Source of the DNA: Methylobacterium sp. NMS14P
GTDB taxonomy: Bacteria; Pseudomonadota; Alphaproteobacteria; Rhizobiales; Beijerinckiaceae
Direction of reading: 5' to 3'
Assembly: GCF_028583545.1 (NCBI RefSeq)
Contig: NZ_CP087106.1
Location: 4,708,501-4,772,500, forward strand
Length of the DNA: 64,000 nt
Positions 9,932 through 19,785 of this stretch are shown here, piece after piece (the stretch's first letter is position 1; each line of letters begins with the position of its first letter). The position numbers were made by a program, and so were the translations under genes. The notes below the pieces were generated by a model. That model was not told where the DNA came from and made no database searches. It saw only the letters and a list, made by a program, of their open reading frames with translations.

Positions 9932-10276
9932 TCAGCCGCCGAAGAGGCCGAGGCGCGCCGCCGATTGCACGCCGAAGCTCGCCGCGAAGGACAACAGGGC
10001 CGCGTCCCAGGCGGTCAGGTGCGGGGCGTTGGCCGGCGGCCCGGCCCGCGTGATCGCCGGGCCGAGCCACGCGAAGCCCGACAGGCTCAGCAGGGCGGCC
10101 AGCACCCAGGGCAGGGCGGGGGCCGGGCAGGGCGCCGCCAGGGCGAGGCACAGGACGGCGGACACGAGCCAGCGGCCCAGCACGGTGTCGTCGGTGGTCC
10201 GCACGGGCCATCCACGCCGGCGGCGCCGCGACCGGGACGGGATCCTGTGCCCACCCCGCAAGTCGAAGGTTGCCAT
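9932..10276 (-). CDS. Small membrane protein
   Basis: The 114-residue protein has an Arg-rich N-terminus followed by two or three hydrophobic helices (about residues 36-70 and 88-110). No family is recognised. It lies between the two genes that share the KR-IL-W module, 24 bases before one and 16 bases after the other, and so is probably cotranscribed with them. Confidence 0.55.
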   Translation of the reverse strand: MATFDLRGGHRIPSRSRRRRRGWPVRTTDDTVLGRWLVSAVLCLALAAPCPAPALPWVLAALLSLSGFAWLGPAITRAGPPANAPHLTAWDAALLSFAASFGVQSAARLGLFGG

Positions 10277-10292
10277 CGCGCGCCTCCCCGGC

Positions 10293-10712
10293 TCAGTTCA
10301 GCAGGGGGTCCGGTCCGGTCGGACCGCGCCGCCAGCGGGGGGTGAACGCCGCCGGGAAGGGCGGCCTGCGCGGCGGCGGGGCTGCGGGCGGTGCCGAGCC
10401 CTCGTCGAGCGCCTGGAGTGCCTCCAGGATCGCGCTCAGCGGCACCGGCTCGGCCCGGCAGCCCGGCAGGCAGCGCAGCGTCGGGCAGGAATCGACCGCG
10501 CGGGCGTCCGAGGCCCAGGAGGCCAGGATCGCCCGCTTCTCGGCTCGCGACAGGCCGGGATAGCGCAGCACCTCCCGGGGATGCCGGAAGACGTCGCCCG
10601 GCGCCACGAAGGCCTCGAACGGCTCGACTGCCTGCGGCCTCAGGCTGGCGGCCGCCACCGGACCGAGGCGCCCGATCTCGGGATGGACGTGGTTCGTATC
10701 GATCGGCTGCAT
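10293..10712 (-). CDS. Hypothetical protein with the KRAILASWASD module
   Basis: The 139-residue cytoplasmic protein has a central segment (about residues 34-75) with APGDVFRHPREVLRYPGL and KRAILASWASDARAV, matching the C-terminal half of the gene at 9242-9907. A short Cys-containing tract (CPTLRCLPGC) and a Pro-rich tail follow. The module predicts helices; no catalytic motif is visible. It lies 134 bases downstream of an Hsp20 gene on the same strand. The function is unknown. Confidence 0.6.
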   Translation of the reverse strand: MQPIDTNHVHPEIGRLGPVAAASLRPQAVEPFEAFVAPGDVFRHPREVLRYPGLSRAEKRAILASWASDARAVDSCPTLRCLPGCRAEPVPLSAILEALQALDEGSAPPAAPPPRRPPFPAAFTPRWRRGPTGPDPLLN

Positions 10713-10846
10713 GCGACCCTCCTCATCGTGAGCAAAGGCTGGGGCGGCCGGCGGGCCCGGTCTGGCCCGCCGGCCGGCGCGTCATGCGTTCAGCTTCGCG
10801 GACGCGGCCGCCGTGAGTGCCGGTTCAGGGCCGGCTCACGGCCGGC

Positions 10847-11359
10847 TCAGTGCTTGGCGGCCGGCGCGCCGTTGATGGCGATGCGCCGGCGGCGCTCCGG
10901 CGCCTCGGCGGCGCGCGGCAGCGTCACGGTGAGGACGCCGTTGCGGAACGTCGCCTCGGCCCTGTCCTCCTCAACCGGCACCGGCAGGGCGATCGACCGC
11001 TCGAAGCGGCCGTAGCTGCGCTCGGAGTAGCCGCGATCCCTGTCGGTGGTCTCCGCGCGCTTCTCGCCCTTCAGGGTCAGGACGCCGTCCGCGATGAGCA
11101 GTTCGACGTCCGTCTCGTCGAGCCCGGGAAGCTCGGCGGAGACGCGCAGCGCACCGTCCGCCTCCGTCAGCTCGACATGGGGCCAGCCGAAGCCGCGGCC
11201 CGCGAGGCTCGGCGCGCCGCCGAACCCGCCGAACACGTCGTCGAACAGGCGGTTCATCTCCCGGTGCAGCGTCAGGAAGGGGCTGGCCGGCTCCCGCGAC
11301 AGGGCGGTCGGCGCCGGGGCCGGGGTGCGGTTCCAGGGAATCAGATCTCTCACGCTCAT
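10847..11359 (-). CDS. Hsp20 / alpha-crystallin small heat-shock protein (class A-like)
   Basis: The 170-residue ATP-independent holdase has an N-terminal arm with FLTLHREMNRLFDDVFGGFG, an alpha-crystallin domain (about 55-155) with VSAELPGLDETDVEL, LTLKGEK and the SYGRFERSIALP strand, and the family signature FRNGVLTVTLPRAAE. A C-terminal RRIAING I-x-I-type anchor follows. The ATG at 11359 directly begins the family start VRDLIPW. It prevents aggregation of unfolded proteins in the cytoplasm. A second Hsp20 lies 117 bases upstream. Confidence 0.93.
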   Translation of the reverse strand: MSVRDLIPWNRTPAPAPTALSREPASPFLTLHREMNRLFDDVFGGFGGAPSLAGRGFGWPHVELTEADGALRVSAELPGLDETDVELLIADGVLTLKGEKRAETTDRDRGYSERSYGRFERSIALPVPVEEDRAEATFRNGVLTVTLPRAAEAPERRRRIAINGAPAAKH

Positions 11360-11476
11360 GGTCCTCGCTCCATCGAGTGCGGTGCAGTCGTGGGAACGGG
11401 CCCGCGGGTCCGCGGACCCGTGAGGGATGTCATCCGTGTCGACGCGGGTGCCCGGGCGCGCCGCCCGGGTCACCGA

Positions 11477-11959
11477 TCAGGCGGCCTCGGCCTCGCGGGT
11501 GATCTGCGCCGGGGCGTTGTCCTGTCCGGACGCGGCCGTCGTGCCGCCGATGGCGATGCGGCGCGGCTTCAGCGCCTCCGGCACCTCGCGCTTCAGCGCG
11601 ACGGTGAGCAGGCCGTTCTCCAGGGACGCGCCCACGACCTTCACGTGCTCGGCCAGATTGAAGGTCTGGCGGAAGGTGCGGGCCGCGATGCCGCGATGGA
11701 GGTAGTGCTTCTCACTCTCCTGGGCGGCCTTCTGACCCGAGACGAGGAGCGTGGTGTCCTGCTGGGTCAGCTCGATCTCGTCGGCCGTGAAGCCCGCGAC
11801 CGCCATGGTGATGCGGTACTGGTCCTCCGCCACCTTCTCGATGTTGTAGGGCGGCCAGGCGGCCGACGGCTCGACGCGGTCGGCCTGGTTGAGCAGCTCG
11901 AACAGGCGGTCGAAGCCGATGGACGACCGGAACAGGGGCGAAACGTCGTAAGTCCTCAT
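11477..11959 (-). CDS. Hsp20 small heat-shock protein, IbpA-like
   Basis: The 160-residue protein starts MRTYDVSPLFRSSIGFDRLF, typical of the IbpA/HspA branch. It has the alpha-crystallin domain (YNIEKVAEDQYRITMAVAGF, LLVSGQK, HRGIAARTFRQTFNL) and the signature LENGLLTVALKREVPE followed by RRIAIGG. ATG 11959 is chosen because a GGAGG site lies about 8 bases upstream; a GTG at 11965 is in frame but too close to that site. The branch differs from the neighbouring Hsp20, suggesting an IbpA/IbpB-like division of labour. Confidence 0.92.
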   Translation of the reverse strand: MRTYDVSPLFRSSIGFDRLFELLNQADRVEPSAAWPPYNIEKVAEDQYRITMAVAGFTADEIELTQQDTTLLVSGQKAAQESEKHYLHRGIAARTFRQTFNLAEHVKVVGASLENGLLTVALKREVPEALKPRRIAIGGTTAASGQDNAPAQITREAEAA

Positions 11960-12437
11960 AACCACATCCTCCGACGAGCAACGTGACTACAAGCGACGCC
12001 GGACACCGTGCCCGGCGCCCTCAGAGCGAGCCCGTTTCCAGGCCTCGCACGCGCGTAACGTGCGGGTGAGGGGCCGGTTCCGCGCCGGGCGAAAGTTTTT
12101 CGGGTCGGGCGGGCGTGGTCGCGTACGGCGACGGCCCCGTGCGGCCGCTCTCGCTGAGCTCCGGGCTGCACCGGCTCGGTAGGCTCGCCCGTCAGGTGAG
12201 CGCGCGGGTCCCCTCTCCCGTGCGGGAGAGGGACAGGGTGAGGGACGCGAACGGGCAGAAGAGGGCGCGCCCTGCTCGGCGCATCAGACGCGTGGCCTAT
12301 CGGGCGCCGTCTCCTCCCTCACCCCAGCCCTCTCCCGCCCGGGAGAGGGGGCAGGTCGCGCTCCGTCACAGACCGCGCCTCGAACCTGTGGAGGCCGCGG
12401 GGGAGGGGGCTGCCGCGGACGCGACAGGCCCGCGCTC
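11960..12437. other. Intergenic region between ibpA-like gene and ftsK
   Basis: This stretch of about 478 bases holds the promoter region of the Hsp20 gene on its left side and a large inverted repeat (12210-12350) on its right. No ROSE-type thermometer or CIRCE element could be recognised by eye, and no coding region is supported. Confidence 0.5.
12210..12350. repeat. Inverted repeat with 36-base arms (MITE-like)
   Basis: The arm at 12210-12245 (cccctctcccgtgcgggaga onwards) and the arm at 12315-12350 (tccctcaccccagccctctc onwards) are near reverse complements. Each arm also contains its own small palindrome (ctcccg...cgggag). The arrangement resembles the common intergenic CCCTCTCCC repeat family of GC-rich proteobacteria and lies between convergent or terminal gene ends near ftsK. 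Confidence 0.75.
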
Positions 12438-15089
12438 TCAGCCGACCGCCTCCTCGACGAGGATCTCGCGCTTGCCGGCGTGGTTGGCCGGCCCGACGAT
12501 GCCCTCGATCTCCATCCGCTCCATGAGCGAGGCGGCGCGGTTGTAGCCGATCTGCAGGCGGCGCTGGATGTAGCTGGTCGACGCCTTCTGGTCGCGCAGC
12601 ACCACCTGCACGGCCTGATCGTAGAGGTCGCCGCCGGCCTCGCCGAAGGAGCCCTGGTCGAACACCGCGCCGTCGAGCTCGAGCTCCGCGGCACCGGCCT
12701 TGCCCTTCGCGCCCTTCTCGGCCGCGCCCTCCTCGTCGTCGGCCGTGACGGCGTCGAGGTAGCTGGGGCGGCCCTGGCGCTTGAGGTGGGCGACCACGCT
12801 CTCGACCTCGCTGTCCGAGCAGAACGGCCCGTGCACCCGCGTCGTGCGCCCGCCGCCGGCCATGAACAGCATGTCGCCCTGGCCCAGAAGCTGCTCGGCG
12901 CCCATCTCGCCCAGGATCGTGCGGCTGTCGATCTTGCTCGTCACCTGGAAGCTGATCCGGGTCGGGAAGTTCGCCTTGATCGTGCCGGTGATCACGTCAA
13001 CCGACGGCCGCTGCGTCGCCATGATCAGGTGGATGCCCGCCGCGCGCGCCATCTGCGCCAGCCGCTGGATCGCCCCCTCGATGTCCTTGCCGGCCACCAT
13101 CATCAGGTCGGCCATCTCGTCCACCACGATCACGATGTACGGCAGCGGCGCCAGGTCCATCGCCTCGTCCTCGTACACAGCCTCGCCGGTGTGGCGGTCG
13201 AAGCCGGTCTGCACGGTCCGGGTCAGCACCTCGCCGCGCGCCGCCGCCTCGGCGACCCGGGCGTTGTAGCCGTCGATGTTGCGCACCGCGATCTTGGCCA
13301 TCTTCTTGTAGCGCTCCTCCATCTCGCGCACGGCCCACTTGAGGGCGATCACCGCCTTCTTGGGGTCGGTGACGACCGGGGAGAGCAGGTGCGGGATGCC
13401 GTCGTAGACCGACAGCTCCAGCATCTTCGGATCGACCATGATCAGGCGGCACTCTTCCGGCTTCAGCCGGTAGAGCAGGCTGAGGATCATGGTGTTGATC
13501 GCCACCGACTTGCCCGAGCCGGTGGTGCCGGCGACCAAGAGGTGGGGCATGCGCGCGAGGTCGGCGATGATCGGCTCGCCGCCGATGTTCTTCCCTAAGC
13601 ACAGCGCCAGCTTGTGCTTGCTCTCGGCGAAATCCGTCGAGGCCAGGAGCTCGCGCAGGTACACCGTCTCGCGCTTGGCGTTCGGCAGCTCGATGCCGAT
13701 GGCGTTCCGGCCGGGCACGACCGCGACGCGGGCCGAGACCGCCGACATCGACCGGGCGATGTCGTCGGCCAGCGCGATCACGCGGCTGGACTTAGTGCCC
13801 GGCGCGGGCTCGAGCTCGTACAGGGTGACGACCGGGCCCGGCCGCACCGCCAGGATGTCGCCGCGCACCCCGAAATCGCCGAGCGTCGCCTCCAGCAGCG
13901 TGGCGTTCTGCTCCAGGGCATCGGCCGAGATCAGGCTCGCCTGGGACGGGCCGCGGGGGGCCGCCAGCAGGTCGAGGGCGGGCAGGGCGTAATCCTCGGG
14001 CCGGACGGGCGGCGCGGGCGCGCGGCGGGCCGGCACGGGCGCGGCGGGCGGCGGCGCCACCCGGGACGCGGTCGGCTCGGCCCGCGGCGGGACCGGGCGC
14101 TGCGGCGCCTCGAACGCCTCAGGATCGTCCTCCGCGTCGTCCCGCGGCGGCGCGGCGCGGCGGGTCGGCGCTGCGGGGGAGTCCTCGGACGCGTCGAAGA
14201 CGGGCTCGCGCCGGCTCGCGCCGGCCTGCCGCCCCTCGGGCAGGTGCTCGGCCCAGGGGAGATCGGCGTCCGTGAAAGCGCGGCGGGCCGCGAGGGCGGG
14301 CGACGCGCCGTCGATCGGCTCGGCCCGGCCGGCGCGCCACGCGGCGATCCGGTCGGCCGCGGCGCCGCGCAGGCCCATCAGCCCCTGCGCCAGGGCGCCG
14401 ACACCCACGAGGCCGAGGCTCGGCTCGTCGGCATCCTCGCGCTCGTCGCGGCCCGAATCCCGCCCGCGCGCCGGCGCGCGCCGGACCGGGTAGGGATCGT
14501 CGTGCAGGCTGTCCTCCTCGACGGCGCCGAATCGGCAGGCGCCGGTCAGGCTGAGGATCGCCACCGCGGCGTAGCCGAAGCCGACCAGGTGGGCCGCCGC
14601 CGACGAGACCGCGCCGACGATCACCCGCGCCATCGACAGCAGGCCGTCGCCGGCCACGCCGCCGAGGCCCGTGGGCAGCGGCCAGCGGGTCGTCGGCGGG
14701 AGCGCGCTCGCCACCGCGCTGGCCGCGCAGAAGCCGATGATCCAGAGGGCGATGCGCAGCCCGCCCTCGGGCAGGTTGCGCTCCCGCATCAGCCGGATGC
14801 CCCAGAGGACCGGCGGCAGCACGAAGGCCAGGGAACCCAGGCCCAGGATCTGCATGGCGAGGTCGGCCACGACGGCGCCCGGCTGGCCGAGGACGTTGTG
14901 GGCGGCGTGGTCGGTGGCGTGGTTGAGGCTCGGGTCGTCGATCGACCACGTGGCCAGCGCCACGGTCAGCGCGACCGCGCCGGTGAACAGCACGAAGCCG
15001 CCGAGCTCCGTCAGGCGCTTGCCCAGGAAGGGGCGCACGCTGTCGACGAAAGTTTCGTAGGGCGATGCGGGACGGCGAAGCGAGCGCAT
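12438..15089 (-). CDS. ftsK: DNA translocase FtsK/SpoIIIE
   Basis: Septum-located motor that pumps chromosomal DNA and promotes dif resolution. The 883 residues comprise four N-terminal membrane helices (about 25-180), a variable Pro/Ala/Asp linker (about 190-390) and the RecA-like motor with Walker [14 protein letters not shown] and Walker [24 protein letters not shown] and [14 protein letters not shown] follow in the same motor. The C-terminal gamma winged helix contains [20 protein letters not shown] 15089 gives the usual basic N-terminus; an in-frame ATG 45 bases earlier is less likely. Confidence 0.96.
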   Translation of the reverse strand: MRSLRRPASPYETFVDSVRPFLGKRLTELGGFVLFTGAVALTVALATWSIDDPSLNHATDHAAHNVLGQPGAVVADLAMQILGLGSLAFVLPPVLWGIRLMRERNLPEGGLRIALWIIGFCAASAVASALPPTTRWPLPTGLGGVAGDGLLSMARVIVGAVSSAAAHLVGFGYAAVAILSLTGACRFGAVEEDSLHDDPYPVRRAPARGRDSGRDEREDADEPSLGLVGVGALAQGLMGLRGAAADRIAAWRAGRAEPIDGASPALAARRAFTDADLPWAEHLPEGRQAGASRREPVFDASEDSPAAPTRRAAPPRDDAEDDPEAFEAPQRPVPPRAEPTASRVAPPPAAPVPARRAPAPPVRPEDYALPALDLLAAPRGPSQASLISADALEQNATLLEATLGDFGVRGDILAVRPGPVVTLYELEPAPGTKSSRVIALADDIARSMSAVSARVAVVPGRNAIGIELPNAKRETVYLRELLASTDFAESKHKLALCLGKNIGGEPIIADLARMPHLLVAGTTGSGKSVAINTMILSLLYRLKPEECRLIMVDPKMLELSVYDGIPHLLSPVVTDPKKAVIALKWAVREMEERYKKMAKIAVRNIDGYNARVAEAAARGEVLTRTVQTGFDRHTGEAVYEDEAMDLAPLPYIVIVVDEMADLMMVAGKDIEGAIQRLAQMARAAGIHLIMATQRPSVDVITGTIKANFPTRISFQVTSKIDSRTILGEMGAEQLLGQGDMLFMAGGGRTTRVHGPFCSDSEVESVVAHLKRQGRPSYLDAVTADDEEGAAEKGAKGKAGAAELELDGAVFDQGSFGEAGGDLYDQAVQVVLRDQKASTSYIQRRLQIGYNRAASLMERMEIEGIVGPANHAGKREILVEEAVG

Positions 15090-15257
15090 GCGGGACCGGA
15101 CGCGAAACGGGAACTTACCCCCGAGGCTAGGCACGAGCGCCTTAACGACCCGCTAAGGTTGAGGAAGGCTGACCGGCCGCCGGTCGGCCATCCCCGGGCC
15201 GGCGCGCGGTCGTCCGGGAGGATGCAAAAGCCGCCCCGCTGTGGCACAGGAGCGGCC

Positions 15258-16361
15258 ATGAATATCGACGGCCAGCCCTACCGCACGATCTTCCCGGACC
15301 CGGACGGCGTCAGCGTCCAGGTGATCGACCAGACCCGCCTGCCCTTCGCGTTCGAGCTGAAGCGCCTCGCCACGCTGGAGGACGCCGCGGTGGCGATCCG
15401 CACGATGATCGTGCGGGGCGCGCCCCTGATCGGCGTCACGGCCGCCTACGGGATGGCGCTCGCCATGCGCGCCGACGCCTCGCACGACGGGATCGACCGG
15501 GCGGTGGCGACCCTCGCGGCGACGCGCCCGACCGCGATCAACCTGCGCTGGGCGCTCGACCGGGTCTCCGCCAACCTGCGCCAGATCGCGCCGGACGAGC
15601 GCTTCGCCCGCGCCTTCGCGGAGGCCGGCCGCATCGCCGAGGAGGACGTGGCGAGCTGCCGCTCGATCGGCGCCCACGGCGGTCAGATCATCGCCGACCT
15701 CCACGCGGCCCGGGGCGGCGACCGGCCGATCACCGTGCTGACCCACTGCAACGCCGGCTGGCTGGCCACGGTGGACTGGGGCACGGCGCTCGCGCCGATC
15801 TACGCCGCCCACGAGCGGGGCGTGCCGGTCCACGTCCTGGTCGACGAGACCCGGCCGCGCAGCCAGGGCGCCGCGCTCACGGCCTTCGAGCTGAACGGCC
15901 ACGGCGTGCCGCACACGGTCATCGCCGACAATGCCGGCGGCCACCTCATGCAGCACGGCGGCGTCGATCTCTGCATCGTCGGCTCGGACCGGACCACGGC
16001 GAGCGGCGACGTCTGCAACAAGATCGGCACCTACCTGAAGGCGCTGGCGGCCCACGACAACGGCGTGCCGTTCTACGCCGCCCTGCCGTTCTCGACCATC
16101 GACTGGACCCTCGACGACGGGGTGAAGGAGATCCCGATCGAGGAGCGCGACGGGCGCGAGGTCACCCACATGACCGGCCGGTTGCCCGACGGCGGCTTCG
16201 CCACGATCGAGGTCGTCTCCCCCGGCAGCCCGGTGGCCAACCCCGCCTTCGACGTGACGCCGTCGCGCCTCGTGACCGGGATCATCACCGAGCGCGGCAT
16301 CTGCGCGGCGAGCCGCGAGGGCCTGTACGGGCTCTACCCGGAGCGCCGCCGGGCGGCGTGA
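15258..16361 (+). CDS. mtnA: S-methyl-5-thioribose-1-phosphate isomerase
   Basis: Methionine-salvage enzyme that converts 5-methylthioribose-1-phosphate to the ribulose form. The 367 residues show the eIF2B-alpha/MtnA fold: [31 protein letters not shown], the catalytic cysteine in [21 protein letters not shown], and the catalytic aspartate region [19 protein letters not shown]. The end, [19 protein letters not shown], is also standard. ATG 15258 has an AGGAG-like site 8-12 bases upstream. The rest of the salvage pathway is not adjacent. No SAM riboswitch could be recognised upstream. Confidence 0.94.
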   Translation: MNIDGQPYRTIFPDPDGVSVQVIDQTRLPFAFELKRLATLEDAAVAIRTMIVRGAPLIGVTAAYGMALAMRADASHDGIDRAVATLAATRPTAINLRWALDRVSANLRQIAPDERFARAFAEAGRIAEEDVASCRSIGAHGGQIIADLHAARGGDRPITVLTHCNAGWLATVDWGTALAPIYAAHERGVPVHVLVDETRPRSQGAALTAFELNGHGVPHTVIADNAGGHLMQHGGVDLCIVGSDRTTASGDVCNKIGTYLKALAAHDNGVPFYAALPFSTIDWTLDDGVKEIPIEERDGREVTHMTGRLPDGGFATIEVVSPGSPVANPAFDVTPSRLVTGIITERGICAASREGLYGLYPERRRAA

Positions 16362-16595
16362 GGGCGGATCTCCGCGCGGTCACGGCCGCCCGGCGCAGTA
16401 TCCGGGTCTTCCCGAACGCGGTGTGACCGAAAAGGCAGCCTCGGGGGCAATTCGCGCCCCGTATCCGCGCGGCCGCTTTCGCGGCTCGACGGTGTTCGGC
16501 AGAACGGATGCCGGAGCGCCGTGGAGAAGAACAAATCTCGACGGCGGACGGACTGATTATCCCAGTCCGATCTCGACACCTTCGAGGTGGCCGCG

Positions 16596-17291
16596 ATGGC
16601 GAAATTTCATTTCGTCGAGGATTACGAGGCGTACGTCCGCCAGCTGATGCGCGACCTGCCCCTGGACGAGGCGATGAGCGTGGCGGTGGGCGGCGACTAC
16701 GACCGCATCGGCGCGATCGAGTGCGAGATCCTCCACCATTTCGGGCTCCGGGACGGCCAGTCCGTGGTCGATTTCGGGTGCGGCTCCGGGCGCCTGGCGG
16801 TTCACCTCGCCCGCACCGGCACCGTCGCGTATCTGGGCCTCGACGTCGTCCAGGACCTGCTGGACTACGCCAAGCGCCGCTGTCCCAGGGACTACCGCTT
16901 CGCCCGGAACACCGCGCTGTCGCTGCCGGTCGCCGACGGCAGCGTCGACCTCGTCTCGGCCTTCAGCGTGTTCACGCATCTCCTGCACACGGAGTGCTAC
17001 ATCTACCTGGAGGAGATGCACCGCGCCCTCAGGCCCGGGGGCCGCGTCGTGGCCTCGTTCCTCGAGTTCAGCATGGCCTCGCACTGGGGCGTCTTCACCA
17101 AGACCGTCGGCGAGCAGCGCACCAGCACGGTGCCGCACCTCAACACGTTCATCGAGCGCAGCGTCTGGCAGACCTGGGCCGACCATATCGGCTTCGACAG
17201 CGTGACGTTCCTCGACGGGACGGCGGCGCCGTGGCCCTCGGGGGTCTATCTGGGCCAGTCCCTCGCGGTGCTCGGCAAGGCGCCGGCCTGA
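16596..17291 (+). CDS. Class I SAM-dependent methyltransferase
   Basis: The 231-residue protein has the Rossmann SAM-binding motif I VVDFGCGSGRLAVHL (about residues 58-72) and motif II LGLDVVQDLLDYAK. Post-motif strand signals DLVSAFSVFTHLLHTECYIY and HRALRPGGRVVASFLEF follow. ATG 16596 has GAGGTGG 8-14 bases upstream. The substrate cannot be inferred: similar proteins modify small molecules or sugars. It is convergent with the MaoC-type gene, whose end is 7 bases away. Confidence 0.8.
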   Translation: MAKFHFVEDYEAYVRQLMRDLPLDEAMSVAVGGDYDRIGAIECEILHHFGLRDGQSVVDFGCGSGRLAVHLARTGTVAYLGLDVVQDLLDYAKRRCPRDYRFARNTALSLPVADGSVDLVSAFSVFTHLLHTECYIYLEEMHRALRPGGRVVASFLEFSMASHWGVFTKTVGEQRTSTVPHLNTFIERSVWQTWADHIGFDSVTFLDGTAAPWPSGVYLGQSLAVLGKAPA

Positions 17292-17298
17292 GGCCCGC

Positions 17299-18288
17299 TC
17301 ACGGCTCCCACTGGTGGAAGACCGCGCTGTCGAAGGCGAAAACCGCCTCGCCGCGCTGGTTCACGCCGGTGTTGCGCGCGAAGGCCAGCCCCCAGCCGGG
17401 CCGCGACGCCGAGGCGCGCTTGTCGGTGAGCTTGGCGCTGAACCGGACCGTGTCGCCCGCGTAGACCGGCTTCAGCCAGCGCAGGTTCTTGAACCCGGGG
17501 GAGGGCCCCGCCTCCGGGACCGGCCCGCGGGCGGCCGTGTAGGCGGCATCCCGGGCGCGGGTCGTGAGCATGCGGTTCATGTAGGCGGCGGTCGTGTGCC
17601 AGCCGGAGGCGCAGAGGCCGCCGAAATGGCTGCGCTTGGCCGCGTCGTGGTCGAGGTGGAAGGCCTGCGGGTCGTAGGCCCGCGCGAAGGCCACGATCGC
17701 CTCGGCGCTGAACGGGTAGGCGCCCAGCTCCCGGACGGCGCCGATCTCGGCGTCCCGCAGGAACGGCAGGATCTCGGCATCCTCCGGCTCGGTGACCGGC
17801 CCCGGCACGCCGATCTCGACCGGCCGCGGGGGCAGGGGGTCGGTGCCGCGGCGGGCCAGCATGAAGGTGAAGCGCTGGGTCAGCACGGTCTCGCCGCGCT
17901 GGTTGGCGAGGGCGACCTCGGCGGTCAGGAAGCCGAGGCCCGGCTTCGAGGCCGAGTCGCGCAGGCCCGCGACCCGGAAGGTCAGCGTCAGGGCGTCCCC
18001 CGGCAGGACCGGCGCGAGCCACCGCAGCTCGTCGATGCCGGGCGCGCCCAGCGACGAGCCGCCCTTGAACGGCCCCTGCTGGAGCAGGCGCATGCCCAGG
18101 GCCGCCGTGTGCCAGCCCGAGCCGATCAGCCGGCCCGCGAAGGTCGTCTCCGCCGCCGCCTCGTCGAGGTGGAAGGGCTGGAAGTCGAAATCCTTCGCGA
18201 AGCCCACGATGTCGTCGCGGGTCACCGTCAGCGGCGCCCCGACGATCACGTCGCCGACGGAGAAGTCTTCGAGGGCGGGATCGGGCAT
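17299..18288 (-). CDS. MaoC family double-hotdog protein
   Basis: The 329 residues contain two MaoC/FAS1-type hotdog halves. The first has DFDFQPFHLDEAAA and FAGRLIGSGWHTAAL; the second has DPQAFHLDHDAAKRSHFGGL and CASGWHTTAAYM. Each half ends in a PGFKNLRWLKPVYAGDTV-like strand. Such proteins are enoyl-CoA hydratases or (R)-specific dehydratases acting on acyl-CoA thioesters. Both halves retain the His/Asp region, so both sites may be active or one may be structural. The substrate is unknown and no pathway genes are adjacent. Confidence 0.85.
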   Translation of the reverse strand: MPDPALEDFSVGDVIVGAPLTVTRDDIVGFAKDFDFQPFHLDEAAAETTFAGRLIGSGWHTAALGMRLLQQGPFKGGSSLGAPGIDELRWLAPVLPGDALTLTFRVAGLRDSASKPGLGFLTAEVALANQRGETVLTQRFTFMLARRGTDPLPPRPVEIGVPGPVTEPEDAEILPFLRDAEIGAVRELGAYPFSAEAIVAFARAYDPQAFHLDHDAAKRSHFGGLCASGWHTTAAYMNRMLTTRARDAAYTAARGPVPEAGPSPGFKNLRWLKPVYAGDTVRFSAKLTDKRASASRPGWGLAFARNTGVNQRGEAVFAFDSAVFHQWEP

Positions 18289-18335
18289 GGCGGGCTCGTC
18301 TCGTTGATCGGCGGGGTGGGCGATCGGGATCGCCG

Positions 18336-18423
18336 TCTTTGCGAGCGGAGCGAAGCAATCCAGGCGGCGCCGCGCTCACCGATGTCGCGCTGCCCTGGGT
18401 TGCTTCGCTCCGCTCGCAAGGAC
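18336..18423. repeat. Palindromic intergenic repeat, copy 2
   Basis: Same family as the repeat at 2664-2753: left arm gcgagcggagcgaagcaatc plus cagg, right arm ccctgggttgcttcgctccg plus ctcgc. It lies between the starts and ends of two minus-strand genes (MaoC and ychF). Confidence 0.8.
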
Positions 18424-18457
18424 GCAGCGCCGCCCAGGGCTGAGCGCGACCCGAGCT

Positions 18458-19555
18458 TTACGTGGCGAAGCGGAAATGCAGCACGTCGCCGTCCTGCACC
18501 ACGTAGTCCTTGCCCTCCAGCCGGAGCTTGCCGGCGTCCCGAGCCCCGGCCTCGCCGTTGAGCGTCGTGTAGTCCTTGAACGCGATGGTCTCCGCGCGGA
18601 TGAAGCCCTTCTCGAAATCCGAGTGGATCACCCCGGCCGCCCCGGGGGCGCGGGTGCCCTTGGTGATCGTCCAGGCGCGGGCCTCCTTGGGGCCGACCGT
18701 GAAGTAGGTGACGAGGCCGAGCAGGTCGTAGCCGGCGCGGATCACCCGGTTGAGGCCCGGCTCGGTGAGGCCCACCGCCTCCAGGAACTCGGCCTGGTCG
18801 GCCTCCGGCATCACGGCGATCTCGCTCTCGATCTTGGCCGAGACCACCACCGCCACGGCGCCCTCTGCCTTGGCGCGGGCGAAGACCGCGTCCGAGTAGG
18901 CGTTGCCCTTGTCGGCGTCGCCCTCGTCGACGTTGCAGACGTAGAGGACGGGCTTGGCCGTCATCAGGCCGAGCGACTGGAACAGCTTCTCCTCGTCGGG
19001 CTTGCGCTCCACGAGGCGGGCGGGCTTGCCCTCGCGCAGCAGCGGCAGGGCGCGGTTGACGAGGTCGAGGGTCTCCTTGGCCTCCTTGTCGGCGCCTTTG
19101 GCCTTCTTCTCCAGCGCCTGGGCGCGGCGCTCCAGGCTGTCGAGGTCGGCGAGCATCAGCTCGGTCTCGATGGTCTCGATGTCGGCGGCCGGATCGACCT
19201 TGCCCTCCACGTGGGTGACGTCGCCGTCCGTGAAGCAGCGGACCACGTGGGCGATCGCGTCGACCTCGCGGATATTGGCCAGGAACTGGTTGCCCAGGCC
19301 CTCGCCCTTGGAGGCGCCGCGCACGAGGCCGGCGATGTCCACGAAGGTCAGCCGCGTCGGGATGATCTCCTTCGAGGAGGCGATCCGGGCGAGGTCATTC
19401 AGCCGCGGATCGGGCACCGCCACCTCGCCGACATTCGGTTCGATGGTGCAGAACGGGTAGTTCGCCGCCTGGGCGGCCGCCGTCTGCGTCAGCGCGTTGA
19501 AGAGGGTCGACTTGCCGACGTTCGGCAGGCCGACGATGCCGCATTTGAAGCCCAT
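18458..19555 (-). CDS. ychF: Redox-regulated ATPase YchF (Obg family)
   Basis: Ribosome-associated P-loop NTPase that prefers ATP. The 365 residues begin MGFKCGIVGLPNVGKSTLFN with the G1 loop and continue with NYPFCTIEPNVG. The G3 segment VDIAGLVRGASKGEGLGNQF is followed by a coiled-coil arm and the C-terminal TGS domain (about 280-365). The last part includes TYFTVGPKEARAWTI, GVIHSDFEKGFIRAE and VQDGDVLHFRF. Pairing with pth about 230 bases upstream is the usual bacterial arrangement. Confidence 0.97.
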   Translation of the reverse strand: MGFKCGIVGLPNVGKSTLFNALTQTAAAQAANYPFCTIEPNVGEVAVPDPRLNDLARIASSKEIIPTRLTFVDIAGLVRGASKGEGLGNQFLANIREVDAIAHVVRCFTDGDVTHVEGKVDPAADIETIETELMLADLDSLERRAQALEKKAKGADKEAKETLDLVNRALPLLREGKPARLVERKPDEEKLFQSLGLMTAKPVLYVCNVDEGDADKGNAYSDAVFARAKAEGAVAVVVSAKIESEIAVMPEADQAEFLEAVGLTEPGLNRVIRAGYDLLGLVTYFTVGPKEARAWTITKGTRAPGAAGVIHSDFEKGFIRAETIAFKDYTTLNGEAGARDAGKLRLEGKDYVVQDGDVLHFRFAT

Positions 19556-19785
19556 GGGTCAGTTCCGTCGCAGCGCGTCGTCGGGCGACGCGCGGAATGG
19601 GTTGAAGAGAATCGGGCCCGCGAACACAACGCCGCGCGCCCCGTCCTCGGTCGAGCGCGCGCGGCACCGACGCGCCGGGCCGCGGCCGCCGGGAGGCAAT
19701 CGAACCGCCGACAGCCGGGCGCGACGCGCACCGCCTTCATCGGACCCTCTCGCCCGCCCCGATATCCCGTCCCCGTGTGGGCGTG

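Noticed and set aside
15119..15257. SAM riboswitch upstream of mtnA (short paired segments cgccttaacg / cgctaagg)
   Set aside because: The segments do not form a recognisable SAM-I, SAM-II or SAM-V core, and the region also serves the divergent ftsK promoter.
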